From contig JACYFD010000002.1 of assembly GCA_014803435.1 (NCBI GenBank), positions 1-64,000 of the forward strand: DNA of 64,000 nucleotides. Direction: 5' to 3'. Under the pieces are notes generated by a model. The model made no database searches and was not told where the DNA came from. It saw nothing but the letters and a program-made list of their open reading frames with translations. A program made the position numbers and the translations under genes. This DNA comes from Cellulosimicrobium terreum. GTDB taxonomy: Bacteria; Actinomycetota; Actinomycetes; Actinomycetales; Cellulomonadaceae. Of this stretch, positions 35,867 to 45,530 are shown piece by piece. How positions within the stretch are numbered: position 1 is the first letter of the stretch; each line of letters opens with the position of its first letter.

Positions 35867-36020
35867 GGGGAGCACGGGTGCCGCGCCGTTCGTGCTGGGG
35901 CGGCGCGGCGCCCGGGTGTGGTCGTCCGCGCGCTCTCACGCGATCGACATGATGCGAGGGACAGGTCCGCGGTGTCGACTGGGGGCGTGGCGGTGCGCCG
36001 CAGGACGGAGGCTTGTCGTC

Positions 36021-36362
36021 GTGGACTACGCGGAGACCTTGCGGCGGCTCATGATCAACGACGCACGCATCGTGGACGGGCGCGGTCTCGATCCCGAGGC
36101 CCTTCCTCCTCGGACGCTCGCACTCGTCCGGCTCGCCGCGCTCGTCGCCGTCGGAGGGTCCGAGCCCACCTACGGCACGGAGATCGACGCCGCGGTAGGG
36201 GCGGGCGTCTCCGCGGCCGAGGTGGTCGACGTGCTGTGCGCCGTCGTGCCGATCGTCGGGCTGCCGAACGCTGTCGCTGCGGCGCCCAGGGTCGCACTCG
36301 CCCTGGGCCTCGAACCGGTCGAGGGGATGTGGGACGAGGCAGGGCCTCCGGCGCGCACCTGA
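36021..36362 (+). CDS. Carboxymuconolactone decarboxylase family protein
   Basis: A 113-residue all-helical CMD/AhpD-like protein (LPPRTLALVRLAALVAVGG and a second helix pair AAEVVDVLCAVVPIVGLPNAVAA). The redox CxxC of AhpD is absent, with only one Cys in the second half, so peroxidase activity is unlikely; it may be a decarboxylase-like or a regulatory member. GTG at 36021 follows AGGACGGAGG, a strong ribosome binding site; a longer frame upstream lacks family sequence. It lies 50 bases before the large LuxR regulator gene. Confidence 0.82.
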   Translation: MDYAETLRRLMINDARIVDGRGLDPEALPPRTLALVRLAALVAVGGSEPTYGTEIDAAVGAGVSAAEVVDVLCAVVPIVGLPNAVAAAPRVALALGLEPVEGMWDEAGPPART

Positions 36363-36412
36363 CCTCCGTGGTTGCTGTTGAGGACTCCCTGGGCCGAACC
36401 TAGGCTGCAGAC

Positions 36413-38650
36413 GTGTCCGTGGGCAGTCGGGACCCGATCACCGCCCGACCCGACCTGAGCCACGCGCTCCTGGCGGGGAAGGTCGAGGTGCCCCGGCCCA
36501 GGCCCTCCGGCGTGTCGCGACGCGGCCTCGTCGACGGCGCGCGCGAGAGCCGGTCGCGGATCGTGGCGGTGACGGCACCTCCGGGGTACGGCAAGTCGAC
36601 CATGCTCGCGGAGTGGGCGGACGCGGAGGACCGTGCGGTCGCCTGGGCCACGCTCGACCGTCTCGACGACGATCCCGCGGCCCTGCTCGCCCTCCTCGCG
36701 CTCGCGTGCTCTACGGTGTCTCCGCAGGTGGCGGAGGTGGCGGCCGAGATGCGCGGGCCCGGACCCACCACGCTGGGCCGGTCGGCCCCGCTCCTCGCCT
36801 CCGCCCTCGCGCGGACGGCCACGCCCTTCGTCCTCTTCGTCGACGACCTGCACGAGGCCGGCTCCCCGGGCTGCCAGGACGCGCTCGGGATCGCCCTGGG
36901 CGGTGTGCCCGAGGGGTCCCAGGTGGTGGTCGCGAGCCGGCACGAGCAGGCCTACCTCGCCCGCCGACGGGTCGAGGGCGACGTCCTGGAGATCGGCGCC
37001 GACGACCTGCGGCTGGACGGCGTCGGAGCGCGCACGGTCTTCCGCGGTGCCGGGGTCGAGGCCTCCGACGGTGAGCTCGCCACGGTGGTGGACCGCTGCG
37101 AGGGCTGGCCCACGGGCGTGTTCCTCTGCGCGCTCCTGGTGCGCGACGGCGGGCCCGCGTCCGCCCTGGCGGGCGACGACCGGTTCATCGCCGACTACCT
37201 CTACCGCGAGTGCCTGGCGAACCTCTCCCCGCAGACACAGCACTTCCTGCGCTGCACCGCCGTGCTGGACCAGCTGTCCGCCACGGTGTGCGACGCGCTG
37301 CTCGGCGCGCACGACTCCGCGGCGCGGCTGCGTGAGCTCGAGGCGGCGCACCTCTTCCTCGTGCCGCTGGACCACCGGCGCGGGTGGTTCCGCTACCACG
37401 CGCTGTTCCGCGAGTTCCTGCTCGCCGAGCTGGAGCGTGTCGAGAGCGCGCACGTCCCCGAGCTGCACCGGCGCGCCGCGCAGTGGTTCACCGCGAACGG
37501 GCTCGCCGCGCGCGCCGTCGAGCACCTCCTCGCGGCGGCCGACCGCGACGCGGCCGCGCTGCTCGTCGCCGACCTGGCGCTGCCGGCCTACCAGGACGGG
37601 CAGGTCGACGTCCTGGCACGCTGGCTCGCCGCGGTGGGCGACCCCGCGATCGAGGCCTGCCCGCCGCTCGTGGTCGTGGCGGTGTGGAAGGCCCTGCTCC
37701 TGGGAGAGACGCGCGACGCCGAGCGGTGGGCGGCCGTCCTCGAACGGCTCGACGAGGACGGGCTGCCGGACGCGGACCGGGTCGCCCTGGCGTCGGCGCG
37801 CTGCCAGGTCCGCGCCGCCATGTGCGTCCAGGGCACGGAGGCGGCGCTGGAGTGCGCGCGGTTCGCGGTCGAGCACGAGCCCGCGTGGAGCCCGTGGCGC
37901 GACCAGGCGCTCCACCTGCTCGGCTCGGTGCACCTGCTCGTCGGCTCCGTGGACGCGGCGCGCGCCGCGTTCGTCGAGGGCTCGCAGTGCGCGACCGCCG
38001 CGGGGAACACGGACTCGGTGCTGCTCTGCGAGGCCGAGCTCGCGGTGCTCGCGATCGAGGAGGGCCGCTGGAGCGACGCGGGCGAGCACACCCGGGCGGC
38101 GGTCGACGCGATCGACGCCCACCACATGGAGGGCTACTCGACCACGGCGCTCGCCCTCGCCGCGCACGCCCGGGTGGCGCTGCACCGGGGGGAGACCGCT
38201 GTCGCCGAGCGGTCGCTGACCCGCGCGATGCTGGCACGCGTCCAGTGCACGTACGTCCTGCCGTTCCTCGCGCTGCGGGTCCGGCTCCAGCTCGCGCAGG
38301 CGTACGCGACCCTCGGGGACCGGACGGTCGCGATGCACCTCGCGCACGAGATGGACGAGATCCTGCGCCGCCGACCGCACGTCGGTCTGCTCGCCCAGGA
38401 GATCGCGGCGTTCCGGGATCGGCTCGAGGAGGCCGCGGCGTCCCCGGGGGTGCCGCCGCTCACCCCTGCGGAGCTGCGGCTGCTGCCGTACCTGCAGACC
38501 CACCTGACGATGGCCGAGATCGGCCGGCGGCTCTTCGTGTCCCGGAACACCGTCGGCTCGCAGGTGGGCTCGATCTACCGCAAGCTCGGCGTCACGACGC
38601 GCGGCGGGGCCGTCGAGCGCGCCGTCGGGCTGGGTCTGCTCGGCGGCTGA
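36413..38650 (+). CDS. Large LuxR-family ATPase regulator (LAL/MalT type)
   Basis: A 745-residue signal-transduction ATPase. The P-loop is APPGYGKST at about 45-53 and the Walker B region is PFVLFVDDLHEA near 139-149. The middle (about 330-650) is helical TPR-like repeats that usually bind the inducer or partner. The C-terminal LuxR HTH (LTMAEIGRRLFVSRNTVGSQVGSIYRKLGV) ends the protein. The start is GTG at 36413. It is followed by a sulfatase gene 139 bases downstream, which it may control, as LAL genes often sit beside their targets. The inducer is unknown. Confidence 0.92.
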   Translation: MSVGSRDPITARPDLSHALLAGKVEVPRPRPSGVSRRGLVDGARESRSRIVAVTAPPGYGKSTMLAEWADAEDRAVAWATLDRLDDDPAALLALLALACSTVSPQVAEVAAEMRGPGPTTLGRSAPLLASALARTATPFVLFVDDLHEAGSPGCQDALGIALGGVPEGSQVVVASRHEQAYLARRRVEGDVLEIGADDLRLDGVGARTVFRGAGVEASDGELATVVDRCEGWPTGVFLCALLVRDGGPASALAGDDRFIADYLYRECLANLSPQTQHFLRCTAVLDQLSATVCDALLGAHDSAARLRELEAAHLFLVPLDHRRGWFRYHALFREFLLAELERVESAHVPELHRRAAQWFTANGLAARAVEHLLAAADRDAAALLVADLALPAYQDGQVDVLARWLAAVGDPAIEACPPLVVVAVWKALLLGETRDAERWAAVLERLDEDGLPDADRVALASARCQVRAAMCVQGTEAALECARFAVEHEPAWSPWRDQALHLLGSVHLLVGSVDAARAAFVEGSQCATAAGNTDSVLLCEAELAVLAIEEGRWSDAGEHTRAAVDAIDAHHMEGYSTTALALAAHARVALHRGETAVAERSLTRAMLARVQCTYVLPFLALRVRLQLAQAYATLGDRTVAMHLAHEMDEILRRRPHVGLLAQEIAAFRDRLEEAAASPGVPPLTPAELRLLPYLQTHLTMAEIGRRLFVSRNTVGSQVGSIYRKLGVTTRGGAVERAVGLGLLGG

Positions 38651-38789
38651 CCCGCGCCCGCGACCCGTCGTCGCGGCCCTGCGGGGGTTCGTGCGATCTG
38701 GGTGATGAACCGCGCGCCGAGCCCGACCTACCGTGAGGCGGTCACCGTCGCCGCACCCCCGGGGAGGGGGAGGACAGGAGCGAGGAACG

Positions 38790-41138
38790 ATGAGCGAGGA
38801 CATGTCGCAGACGATCGTCGGCCGGCCGCTGCCCCCCGAACGGACCCTGCCCTTCCCGCCGAAGCGCTCGGGCAGCTTCGCGGGCCGCACGATCGGTGAG
38901 TCGACGTACTCCCCGAAGCCGCCGGAACCGCACCTGCCCGACGACGCACCGAACGTCGTCGTCATCCTCATCGACGACGCCGGGCCCGCCCTGCCGACCA
39001 CGCTGGGCGGGCTGGTCCGGACTCCGACGCTCGACCGCGTGCGTGCGGGCGGCGTGGGCTACAACCGGTTCCACACGACCGCGATGTGCTCGCCCACGCG
39101 CGCGTCGCTGCTCACGGGACGCAACCACCACCGGATCGGCAACGGGCAGATCGCCGAGCTCGCCAACGACTGGGACGGGTACTCCGGGCACATCCCGAAG
39201 ACCACCGCGACGATGGCCGAGGTGCTGCGCCAGTACGGGTACTCGACCGGGGCGTGGGGCAAGTGGCACAACACGCCGGCCGAGGAGACCACTGCGGCAG
39301 GCCCGTTCGACCGGTGGCCGACCGGGTACGGGTTCGAGTACTTCTACGGGTTCCTCGCGGGCGAGGCGTCGCAGTACGAGCCCAACCTGGTGCGCAACAC
39401 CTCGACCGTCCTCCCGTCCAAGACGCCCGAGGAGGGCTATCACCTCAGCGAGGACATCGCCGACGACGCGATGCGGTGGTTGCGGGACCACAAGGCGTCC
39501 GCGTCCGACAAGCCGTTCTTCGTCTACTGGGCGACCGGTGCGCTGCATGGGCCCCACCACGTCATGAAGGAGTGGGCGGACCGGTATGCCGGGATGTTCG
39601 ACGACGGGTGGGACGCCTACCGCGAGCGCGCGCTGGAGGGCGCGAAGGAGGCGGGCTGGGTTCCTCAGGACACCGAGCTCACGCCCCGGGACGAGAACCT
39701 CGACGCGTGGGACGACATCCCGGACGACCAGAAGGCGTTCCAGTCCCGCCTCATGGAGGTGGCTGCCGGGTTCGGCGAGCACGCCGACGTGCAGGCCGGG
39801 CGGGTGCTCGACGAGGTCGAGCGGCTGGGGTACGCCGACAACACGATCGTCGTCTACATCTGGGGCGACAACGGTTCGTCCGGCGAGGGCCAGAACGGGA
39901 CGATCAGCGAGCTCCTGGCGCAGAACGGGATCCCGAGCACGGTCGAGCAGCACATCACGGCGCTCGAGGACCTCGGTGGGCTCGACGTCCTCGGCACCTC
40001 GGCGACCGACAACATGTACCACGCGGGGTGGGCGTGGGCGGGCTCGTCGCCCTATCAGGGGATGAAGCTCCTCGCCTCCCACCTGGGCGGCACCCGCAAC
40101 CCGATGTTCGTGGACTGGCCCCGGCGGATCCGGCCCGATCTGACGCCGCGCACCCAGTTCCACCACGTCGTCGACCTCGTGCCGACGATCTACGAGATCC
40201 TGGGCATCTCCCACCCCGAGACCGTCAACGGGATCCCGCAGGTCCCGATCGACGGGACGAGCTTCGCGTACTCGCTCGACGACCCGGACGCGGAGGGCCG
40301 GCACCGCACGCAGTACTTCGAGATCATGGGCAGCCGGTCCATCTACTCGAACGGCTGGATGGCGTCGGCGATCGGGCCGCGCCTGCCGTGGGTCCCCGGG
40401 ACACCGGCCGGGATCGCGACGTGGACGCCGGACCAGGACACGTGGGAGCTCTACCACCTGGACGAGGACTGGAGCCAGGCTCACGACCTCTCCGCCGAGC
40501 ACCCCGACAAGCTCGCCGAGCTCAAGGAGCTCTTCGCCATCGAGGCCGCCCGCAACGAGGCCATGCCGATCGGTGGCGGTCTCTGGGTGCTGCTGCACCC
40601 CGAGGACCGCATCACCCCGCCGTACTCGGAGTGGGAGATGTCCGGGGACACGGTGCGGGTGCCGGAGTTCTGCGCGCCCGCGCTCGGCAACCGGCCGAAC
40701 GTCGTCACGATGACGGTCGACGTCCCGGAGCACGCGGAGGGCGTGCTGTACAAGCTCGGCGGCGCCGGTGGCGGGCTCACCTGCTTCCTGCTCGACGGCG
40801 TGCTGACCTACGAGTACAACCTGTTCCTGATCCAGCGGACCGTCCTCCGGTCGGACGGCCCGATCGCACCGGGCGAGCACACGATCGAGATCGAGACGAC
40901 GTACGTCGAGACGCGCCCGGCCGGGCCGCTCCACGTCGTCCTGCGGGTCGACGGCGAGGAGTTCGCGTCCGGGACGGTCCCGGTGAGCGCTCCGCTGCTG
41001 TTCTCCGCGAACGACTGCCTCGACATCGGCCGCGCGTACGGGGGCGCGGTGTCGCGTGCGTATGCGGACCGCATGCCGTTCGCCTTCACGGGCCGCATCG
41101 ACGACGTCCGCATCGCCTACCTGGTCCCGGGTGCCTAG
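38790..41138 (+). CDS. Arylsulfatase-type sulfatase
   Basis: A 782-residue alkaline-phosphatase-superfamily sulfatase. The sulfatase signature is CSPTRASLLTGR, with Cys100 of CxPxR the residue converted to formylglycine. NVVVILIDDAGPA binds the metal, and GAWGKWHNTP continues the active site. No signal peptide is visible, and the C-terminal 200 residues are a lectin-like beta domain. Such enzymes remove sulfate from aryl or sugar sulfate esters. A formylglycine-generating enzyme must be encoded outside this window. ATG at 38790 is preferred to an upstream frame of low-complexity sequence. Substrate unknown. Confidence 0.93.
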   Translation: MSEDMSQTIVGRPLPPERTLPFPPKRSGSFAGRTIGESTYSPKPPEPHLPDDAPNVVVILIDDAGPALPTTLGGLVRTPTLDRVRAGGVGYNRFHTTAMCSPTRASLLTGRNHHRIGNGQIAELANDWDGYSGHIPKTTATMAEVLRQYGYSTGAWGKWHNTPAEETTAAGPFDRWPTGYGFEYFYGFLAGEASQYEPNLVRNTSTVLPSKTPEEGYHLSEDIADDAMRWLRDHKASASDKPFFVYWATGALHGPHHVMKEWADRYAGMFDDGWDAYRERALEGAKEAGWVPQDTELTPRDENLDAWDDIPDDQKAFQSRLMEVAAGFGEHADVQAGRVLDEVERLGYADNTIVVYIWGDNGSSGEGQNGTISELLAQNGIPSTVEQHITALEDLGGLDVLGTSATDNMYHAGWAWAGSSPYQGMKLLASHLGGTRNPMFVDWPRRIRPDLTPRTQFHHVVDLVPTIYEILGISHPETVNGIPQVPIDGTSFAYSLDDPDAEGRHRTQYFEIMGSRSIYSNGWMASAIGPRLPWVPGTPAGIATWTPDQDTWELYHLDEDWSQAHDLSAEHPDKLAELKELFAIEAARNEAMPIGGGLWVLLHPEDRITPPYSEWEMSGDTVRVPEFCAPALGNRPNVVTMTVDVPEHAEGVLYKLGGAGGGLTCFLLDGVLTYEYNLFLIQRTVLRSDGPIAPGEHTIEIETTYVETRPAGPLHVVLRVDGEEFASGTVPVSAPLLFSANDCLDIGRAYGGAVSRAYADRMPFAFTGRIDDVRIAYLVPGA

Positions 41139-41245
41139 GACGGACGCACTTCATGCGTTCTGCGTGAGGACGTCCGCCCGGCCCCGGGGGAACCTGGGCA
41201 GGAGGCCTGTGGGCGATCGTCTCGGCTCGTCGGAAGGATCGAAGG

Positions 41246-42616
41246 ATGACTGACCAGGGACACGTGCTGCGCCCGACCTACACCCGTGACGGGGTGCGCT
41301 CCGTCGCGCCACGTCTCGCGATGCCCGACGGCGAGATGGAGCCGACGTCCGCATACCAGCTGGTGCACGACGAGGTCATGCTCGACGGGAACTCCCGGCT
41401 GAACCTCGCGACCTTCGTCGCGACGTGGATGGGCGACGAGGCGGACCGTCTCTACGCCGAGGTCTACGACAAGAACATGGTCGACAAGGACGAGTACCCG
41501 CGGACCGCCGCGATCGAGGAGAACTGCTGGCGCATCCTCGGGTCGCTGTGGAACGTGCCCGACGTGACGGCGTGCATCGGCACGTCGACCGTGGGCTCGT
41601 CGGAGGCGTGCATGCTCGGCGGCCTCGCGCTCAAGCGCCGGTGGCAGCTCGCGCGTCGGTCGGCGGGGATGTCGGCCGAGCGGCCGAACCTCGTGATGAG
41701 CTCGGCCGTGCAGGTCTGCTGGGAGAAGTTCTGCAACTACTTCGAGGTCGAGGCGCGATACGTCCCGATCACCGCGGAGCACCCGTGCCTCGACGGCAGC
41801 GCGATCGACGAGTACGTGGACGAGAACACCATCGGCGTCGTCGCCATCATGGGCGTCACCTACACCGGCATGTACGAGCCGGTGCAGGAGATCGCGGCCG
41901 CGCTCGACGCGCTGCAGGAGCGGACGGGGCACGACGTGCCGATCCACGTCGACGGGGCGTCGGGGGCGATGATCGCGCCGTTCATCCAGCAGGACGTCGT
42001 GTGGGACTTCCGGCTCGAGCGCGTGCACTCGATCAGCACGTCGGGGCACAAGTACGGGCTGGTGTACCCGGGGGTCGGGTGGGTCGTGTGGCGCACGCTC
42101 GACGCGCTGCCCGAGGAGCTGATCTTCCGGGTGAGCTACCTCGGCGGGGACATGCCGACGCTCGCGCTGAACTTCTCGCGTCCCGGTGCCCAGGTGCTGC
42201 TGCAGTACTACCAGTTCCTGCGGCTCGGGCGGGAGGGGTACGCCGCGATCCAGCAGGAGTGCCAGGACGTCGCGAAGTACCTCGCGCAGGGCATCGCGGA
42301 CATCGGCGCGTTCGACCTGTGGAACGACGGGTCCGACATCCCCGTCTTCGCCTGGCAGCTCAAGCAGGGTCACACCGAGAACTGGAGCCTCTACCACCTC
42401 TCGGACCGGCTCCGGATGAAGGGGTGGCTCATCCCGGCGTACCCGATGCCCGACAACCTCGGCGACGTCACCGTGCAACGGATCGTCGTGCGCAACGGCG
42501 TGAGCCGGGACCTCGCCGACGACCTGCTCGCCGACATCCGGACCGAGACCGAGTGGCTCGACGGCCTCACCTCGCCGATGCCGGTCGAGGGGCTTCGCCC
42601 GAGCTTCCACCACTGA
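41246..42616 (+). CDS. gadB: Glutamate decarboxylase
   Basis: A 456-residue PLP fold-type I decarboxylase that turns L-glutamate into GABA, consuming a proton. Lys269 in STSGHKYG is the PLP lysine, and PIHVDGASGAMIAPF and GSSEACMLGGLA are family motifs. Length fits bacterial GadB (about 460). A GABA antiporter gene is not next to it. It may contribute to acid tolerance or nitrogen flow. It follows the sulfatase by 107 bases and is followed by a YrhK-like membrane gene after 13 bases, with which it probably forms an operon. Confidence 0.95.
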   Translation: MTDQGHVLRPTYTRDGVRSVAPRLAMPDGEMEPTSAYQLVHDEVMLDGNSRLNLATFVATWMGDEADRLYAEVYDKNMVDKDEYPRTAAIEENCWRILGSLWNVPDVTACIGTSTVGSSEACMLGGLALKRRWQLARRSAGMSAERPNLVMSSAVQVCWEKFCNYFEVEARYVPITAEHPCLDGSAIDEYVDENTIGVVAIMGVTYTGMYEPVQEIAAALDALQERTGHDVPIHVDGASGAMIAPFIQQDVVWDFRLERVHSISTSGHKYGLVYPGVGWVVWRTLDALPEELIFRVSYLGGDMPTLALNFSRPGAQVLLQYYQFLRLGREGYAAIQQECQDVAKYLAQGIADIGAFDLWNDGSDIPVFAWQLKQGHTENWSLYHLSDRLRMKGWLIPAYPMPDNLGDVTVQRIVVRNGVSRDLADDLLADIRTETEWLDGLTSPMPVEGLRPSFHH

Positions 42617-42629
42617 GCGACCGGCGCCC

Positions 42630-43355
42630 GTGTCCGGCACCGACAGGAGGGCGAGCGCCCCCGCGGGACCCCAGGAGGCGACGCGACGCCTGCGCCGCGA
42701 GGCCTGGGGCTTCGCCGTCGGGTCGCTGTGCTTCCTCGTCGGCGCGCTCCCGCCCTACGCCGACGCCGTCGGTGCCGTGACCGTCGGCGTGACGTTCTTC
42801 GTCGGGTCGCTGTTCTTCACGGCGGCGGCGTTCGTCCAGCTCGCCCTCAGCGGACGACGACCCCCGCGTGCCGGCACGTACCCCGCGGACCGGTGGGACT
42901 GGTGGGGTGCGGCGGTGCAGCTCGTCGGGACGGTGTGCTTCAACGTCAGCACGGCGGCGGCGCTCGTCGCGGCGATCGCCGAGCCGTCGCTGACGGGCGC
43001 CGGCTGGCGGCCCGACGCCTACGGTTCCGTCGCCTTCCTCGTCTCCTCCGCGTTCGCGGTCGTCGCGACCCGGGACCGCGGGCACCTCTGGGACACCGAC
43101 GCCCGCACCTGGCACGGCACGTGGCTCAACATGCTCGGCTCCGTCGCGTTCGCCGCGTCGGCCGTCGGGGCGTACGTCAACCCGTCGACGGGGACCTACG
43201 TCAGCTCGTGGTGGGACGACGCCGGCACGATCGTCGGGGCGGTCTGCTTCCTCGTCGCCGCGCTGCTCTCTCGCCGCTCCGCGGACGCGCCGCCCACGGG
43301 GGATGGTCCGACGCAGCCCCTCAGCCCGCCTGTCCGACGCCGTCGAACGGGGTGA
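42630..43355 (+). CDS. YrhK-like domain membrane protein
   Basis: A 241-residue integral membrane protein with six hydrophobic segments arranged as pairs. The recurring pattern LRREAWGFAVGSLCFLVGALPPY...FFVGSLFFTAAAFVQL resembles the YrhK domain; WHGTWLNMLGSVAFAASAVGAY repeats it. There is no catalytic motif. The role is unknown. The start is GTG at 42630, 13 bases after gadB, so co-expression with GadB is likely. Its 3' end overlaps a convergent lipoprotein gene by 35 bases. Confidence 0.75.
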   Translation: MSGTDRRASAPAGPQEATRRLRREAWGFAVGSLCFLVGALPPYADAVGAVTVGVTFFVGSLFFTAAAFVQLALSGRRPPRAGTYPADRWDWWGAAVQLVGTVCFNVSTAAALVAAIAEPSLTGAGWRPDAYGSVAFLVSSAFAVVATRDRGHLWDTDARTWHGTWLNMLGSVAFAASAVGAYVNPSTGTYVSSWWDDAGTIVGAVCFLVAALLSRRSADAPPTGDGPTQPLSPPVRRRRTG

Positions 43356-43797
43356 TGAGCGACCAGCCCTCGGCCGTGTCGGGGAGGGCTGGCGCGTCCG
43401 TGAGGTAGAGGCGGACCGTCTCGTCGACGTCGAGCGGGTCCCCGGCCGGGTAGACGTCCTCCCCGGTGCAGGTCGTGGGCGTCGACGCGACGCTCAGCAG
43501 GCCGCCCGGGTCGGCGTCGCCCTGCACGACGTCGACGACCTCGACCACCCAGGCGTGCGCCGTCGTGCCGAGCATCGTCCGGTCGCGGTCCTGCCCGACG
43601 ACCCGCGCATCGATCACGAGCGTCGACGCCTCCTCGCGCTCGGCGTCGGTGGCGAGGTCGGCCCACGAGACGCACGACTCCGCCTGCGGTGCCCCGGCCA
43701 CCGCGGCGCACGACGCGAGCGCCGGCAGCGCGAGCGGGAGGGCGAGGAGCGGGAGCGCCGCTCGAGCTCGGGGCACCACGACGTCACGAGCGTTCAT
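43321..43797 (-). CDS. Small lipoprotein of unknown function
   Basis: A 158-residue lipoprotein. The signal sequence ends LALPALASC, a lipobox with Cys at about 30. The mature part has no family motif recognised here and contains two more cysteines (SCVSW and TTCTG), possibly a disulfide. The start at 43797 is preceded by AAGGAGG directly upstream. It converges on the YrhK-like gene, overlapping its 3' end. Function cannot be assigned. Confidence 0.75.
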   Translation of the reverse strand: MNARDVVVPRARAALPLLALPLALPALASCAAVAGAPQAESCVSWADLATDAEREEASTLVIDARVVGQDRDRTMLGTTAHAWVVEVVDVVQGDADPGGLLSVASTPTTCTGEDVYPAGDPLDVDETVRLYLTDAPALPDTAEGWSLITPFDGVGQAG

Positions 43798-43975
43798 GCC
43801 CTCCTTGTGTGCCGGGCCGAATGAACCTTGCGGCGCTCGCAACCAGGACTGCGGCTCACGTCGCGCGGCGCTCGGACCCGTGTCCCACCTCTTGACAGCG
43901 CAAAGTCGCGATGCCCTACCTTCGGCGCAGCGCGCCCGGGCCGGGCGCCATGAGCAGCCAGGGGGACGAACAGTG

Positions 43976-44915
43976 ATGTCGTCGAGCAACACCGTCGAGC
44001 CGGCCGGGTACACGGACCTGCTGGCGGACCTCAAGGCACGTGTGCGCAGCACGCAGCTCCGTGCGGCGCGCGCTGCGAACACCGAGGTGCTGCGCCTGTA
44101 CTGGTCGATCGGGCGCGACATCCTCGACCGGCAGCAGACGTCCGGCTGGGGGAGCAAGGTCGTGACGCGGCTCGCCGCGGACCTGCAGCGCGCCTTCCCC
44201 GACCAGCGCGGCTGGTCGAGGTCGAACCTGCTGTACATGCGTCGGGCGGCGGAGACGTGGCCCACCGAGGAGGAGTTCGTCCAGCACGTTGCTGGACACG
44301 CGCGAGGAGCGCGACTGGTACGCCGCGAGGTGCGCCGAGGAGGGGTGGACACGCAAGGTCCTCGAGGCCAAGATCGCGTTCGGCCTGCGGCGGGCGCTCG
44401 GCGCCGCTCCGACGAACTTCGCGGCGACGCTCGGGGAGTCGGACTCGGAGCTCGCGCAGGCGATCATCAAGGACCCGTACGTGTTCGAGCACCTGGGCCT
44501 CGTCACGACGCGCGCCGAGCGCGACGTCGAGCAAGCGCTCATGGATCGTCTGCAGGACACGATGCTCGAGCTCGGTCGCGGCATGACGTTCGTGGGTCGC
44601 CAGGTGCGCCTGACCGTCCCGGACGACGCGAGCGACGCAGTGGACGAGTTCTACGTCGACCTGATGTTCTTCCACGTGGAGCAGCTCCGCTACGTCGTGG
44701 TCGAGCTCAAGATGGGAAAGTTCGAACCCGCCCATCTTGGCCAGCTCGGCACGTACGTCGCGATCGTCGACGACCTGTACCGCAAGGCCGAGATCCACGC
44801 GCCGACCGTCGGGATCCTGCTGTGCACGGGGCGGAGCGGTCCGGTGGTGCGCTACGCGCTGGGCAGCACCGACGTGCCTGTCGCCGTCGAGGACGAGCTG
44901 GAGCAGCGGCCCTGA
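43976..44915 (+). pseudogene. Broken PDDEXK nuclease gene of the YhcG/DUF1016 family
   Basis: The first part (43976 to about 44285) encodes the DUF1016 N-terminal domain (RLYWSIGRDILDRQQTSGWGSKV...). At about 44285 the frame ends in unrelated sequence, while the rest of the family (LLDTREERDWYAARCAEEGW onward, to 44915) continues in another frame. Roughly 12-18 residues normally found at the junction (around the LPWGH motif) are missing, so a small deletion with frameshift is likely. The nuclease core is intact, FYVDLMFFH and VVVELKMG giving Asp and ExK. Whether the second part is expressed from the TTG at 44289 is unknown. Start uncertain by one codon (GTG 43973). Confidence 0.72.
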
Positions 44916-44919
44916 AGGG

Positions 44920-45435
44920 TCAGGCTCGGCCGGTGCGCTCCAGGACGCCGCGCACGTAGGCCGCCTGGCCGGCGTGCTGGAGGCTGTCGACGGCGATGCT
45001 CACGAGCCGGGCGCCGAGCGTGACGGGTGGGTCCCAGCCCTCGTCGACCACACGGTCGAGGTCGTCGTCGGCGAGGGACGCGAGCACGTCGTGCGACTCG
45101 ACCTGGACGGCGTGCACGTACCCGAGCAGCAGGTCCTCGCTCACCTGAACCTGCGCGACGTCGTCGGGCGACTGGCCGTAGCCGGACGCGGAGTCGTCGA
45201 ACGGCAGGTCGAAGCGTCGTGCCCACCCGTCGCGGGTCCACACCTCGTCCCGCCCGACGGCGGCGGCGACCTGCGTGTCCTGCCCGCGAGCGAGGTGCCA
45301 CGCGAGCCAGGCGATCGTGTTGGCCTCGGGGTCGAGCCGCGCGACGAGCGCGTCGTCGTCGAGGCCGTCGACGGCGCGGGTGACGGTCGGGCCGATCCGT
45401 CCGAACAGGTCCTCCAGCAGTGCGTTCGCGTCCAC
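44920..45435 (-). CDS. DinB/DUF664 family protein (mycothiol-transferase type)
   Basis: A 171-residue four-helix-bundle protein. NTIAWLAWHLARGQDTQVAAAVGRDEVW and AVDSLQHAGQAAYVRGVLER supply the two His positions that usually bind a metal. In actinobacteria related proteins act as mycothiol-dependent transferases or detoxifying enzymes. No thiol-dependent chemistry is shown by sequence alone. The start is GTG at 45435 preceded by GAGAGGTGG; upstream in-frame sequence is antisense of other genes. The stop is four bases from the end of the broken nuclease gene (convergent). Confidence 0.8.
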   Translation of the reverse strand: MDANALLEDLFGRIGPTVTRAVDGLDDDALVARLDPEANTIAWLAWHLARGQDTQVAAAVGRDEVWTRDGWARRFDLPFDDSASGYGQSPDDVAQVQVSEDLLLGYVHAVQVESHDVLASLADDDLDRVVDEGWDPPVTLGARLVSIAVDSLQHAGQAAYVRGVLERTGRA

Positions 45436-45530
45436 GTGTCCACCTCTCGTCCGACGGGTCCGTCCTTCGCCAGGGTCTCCCGACGGTGCGGGTCCCCGCG
45501 ACCGGAGCGGCAGGTCGTGTCTCGCGACGG

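Noticed and set aside
36021-36362. Annotation as AhpD peroxidase component.
   Set aside because: The redox CxxC motif is missing.
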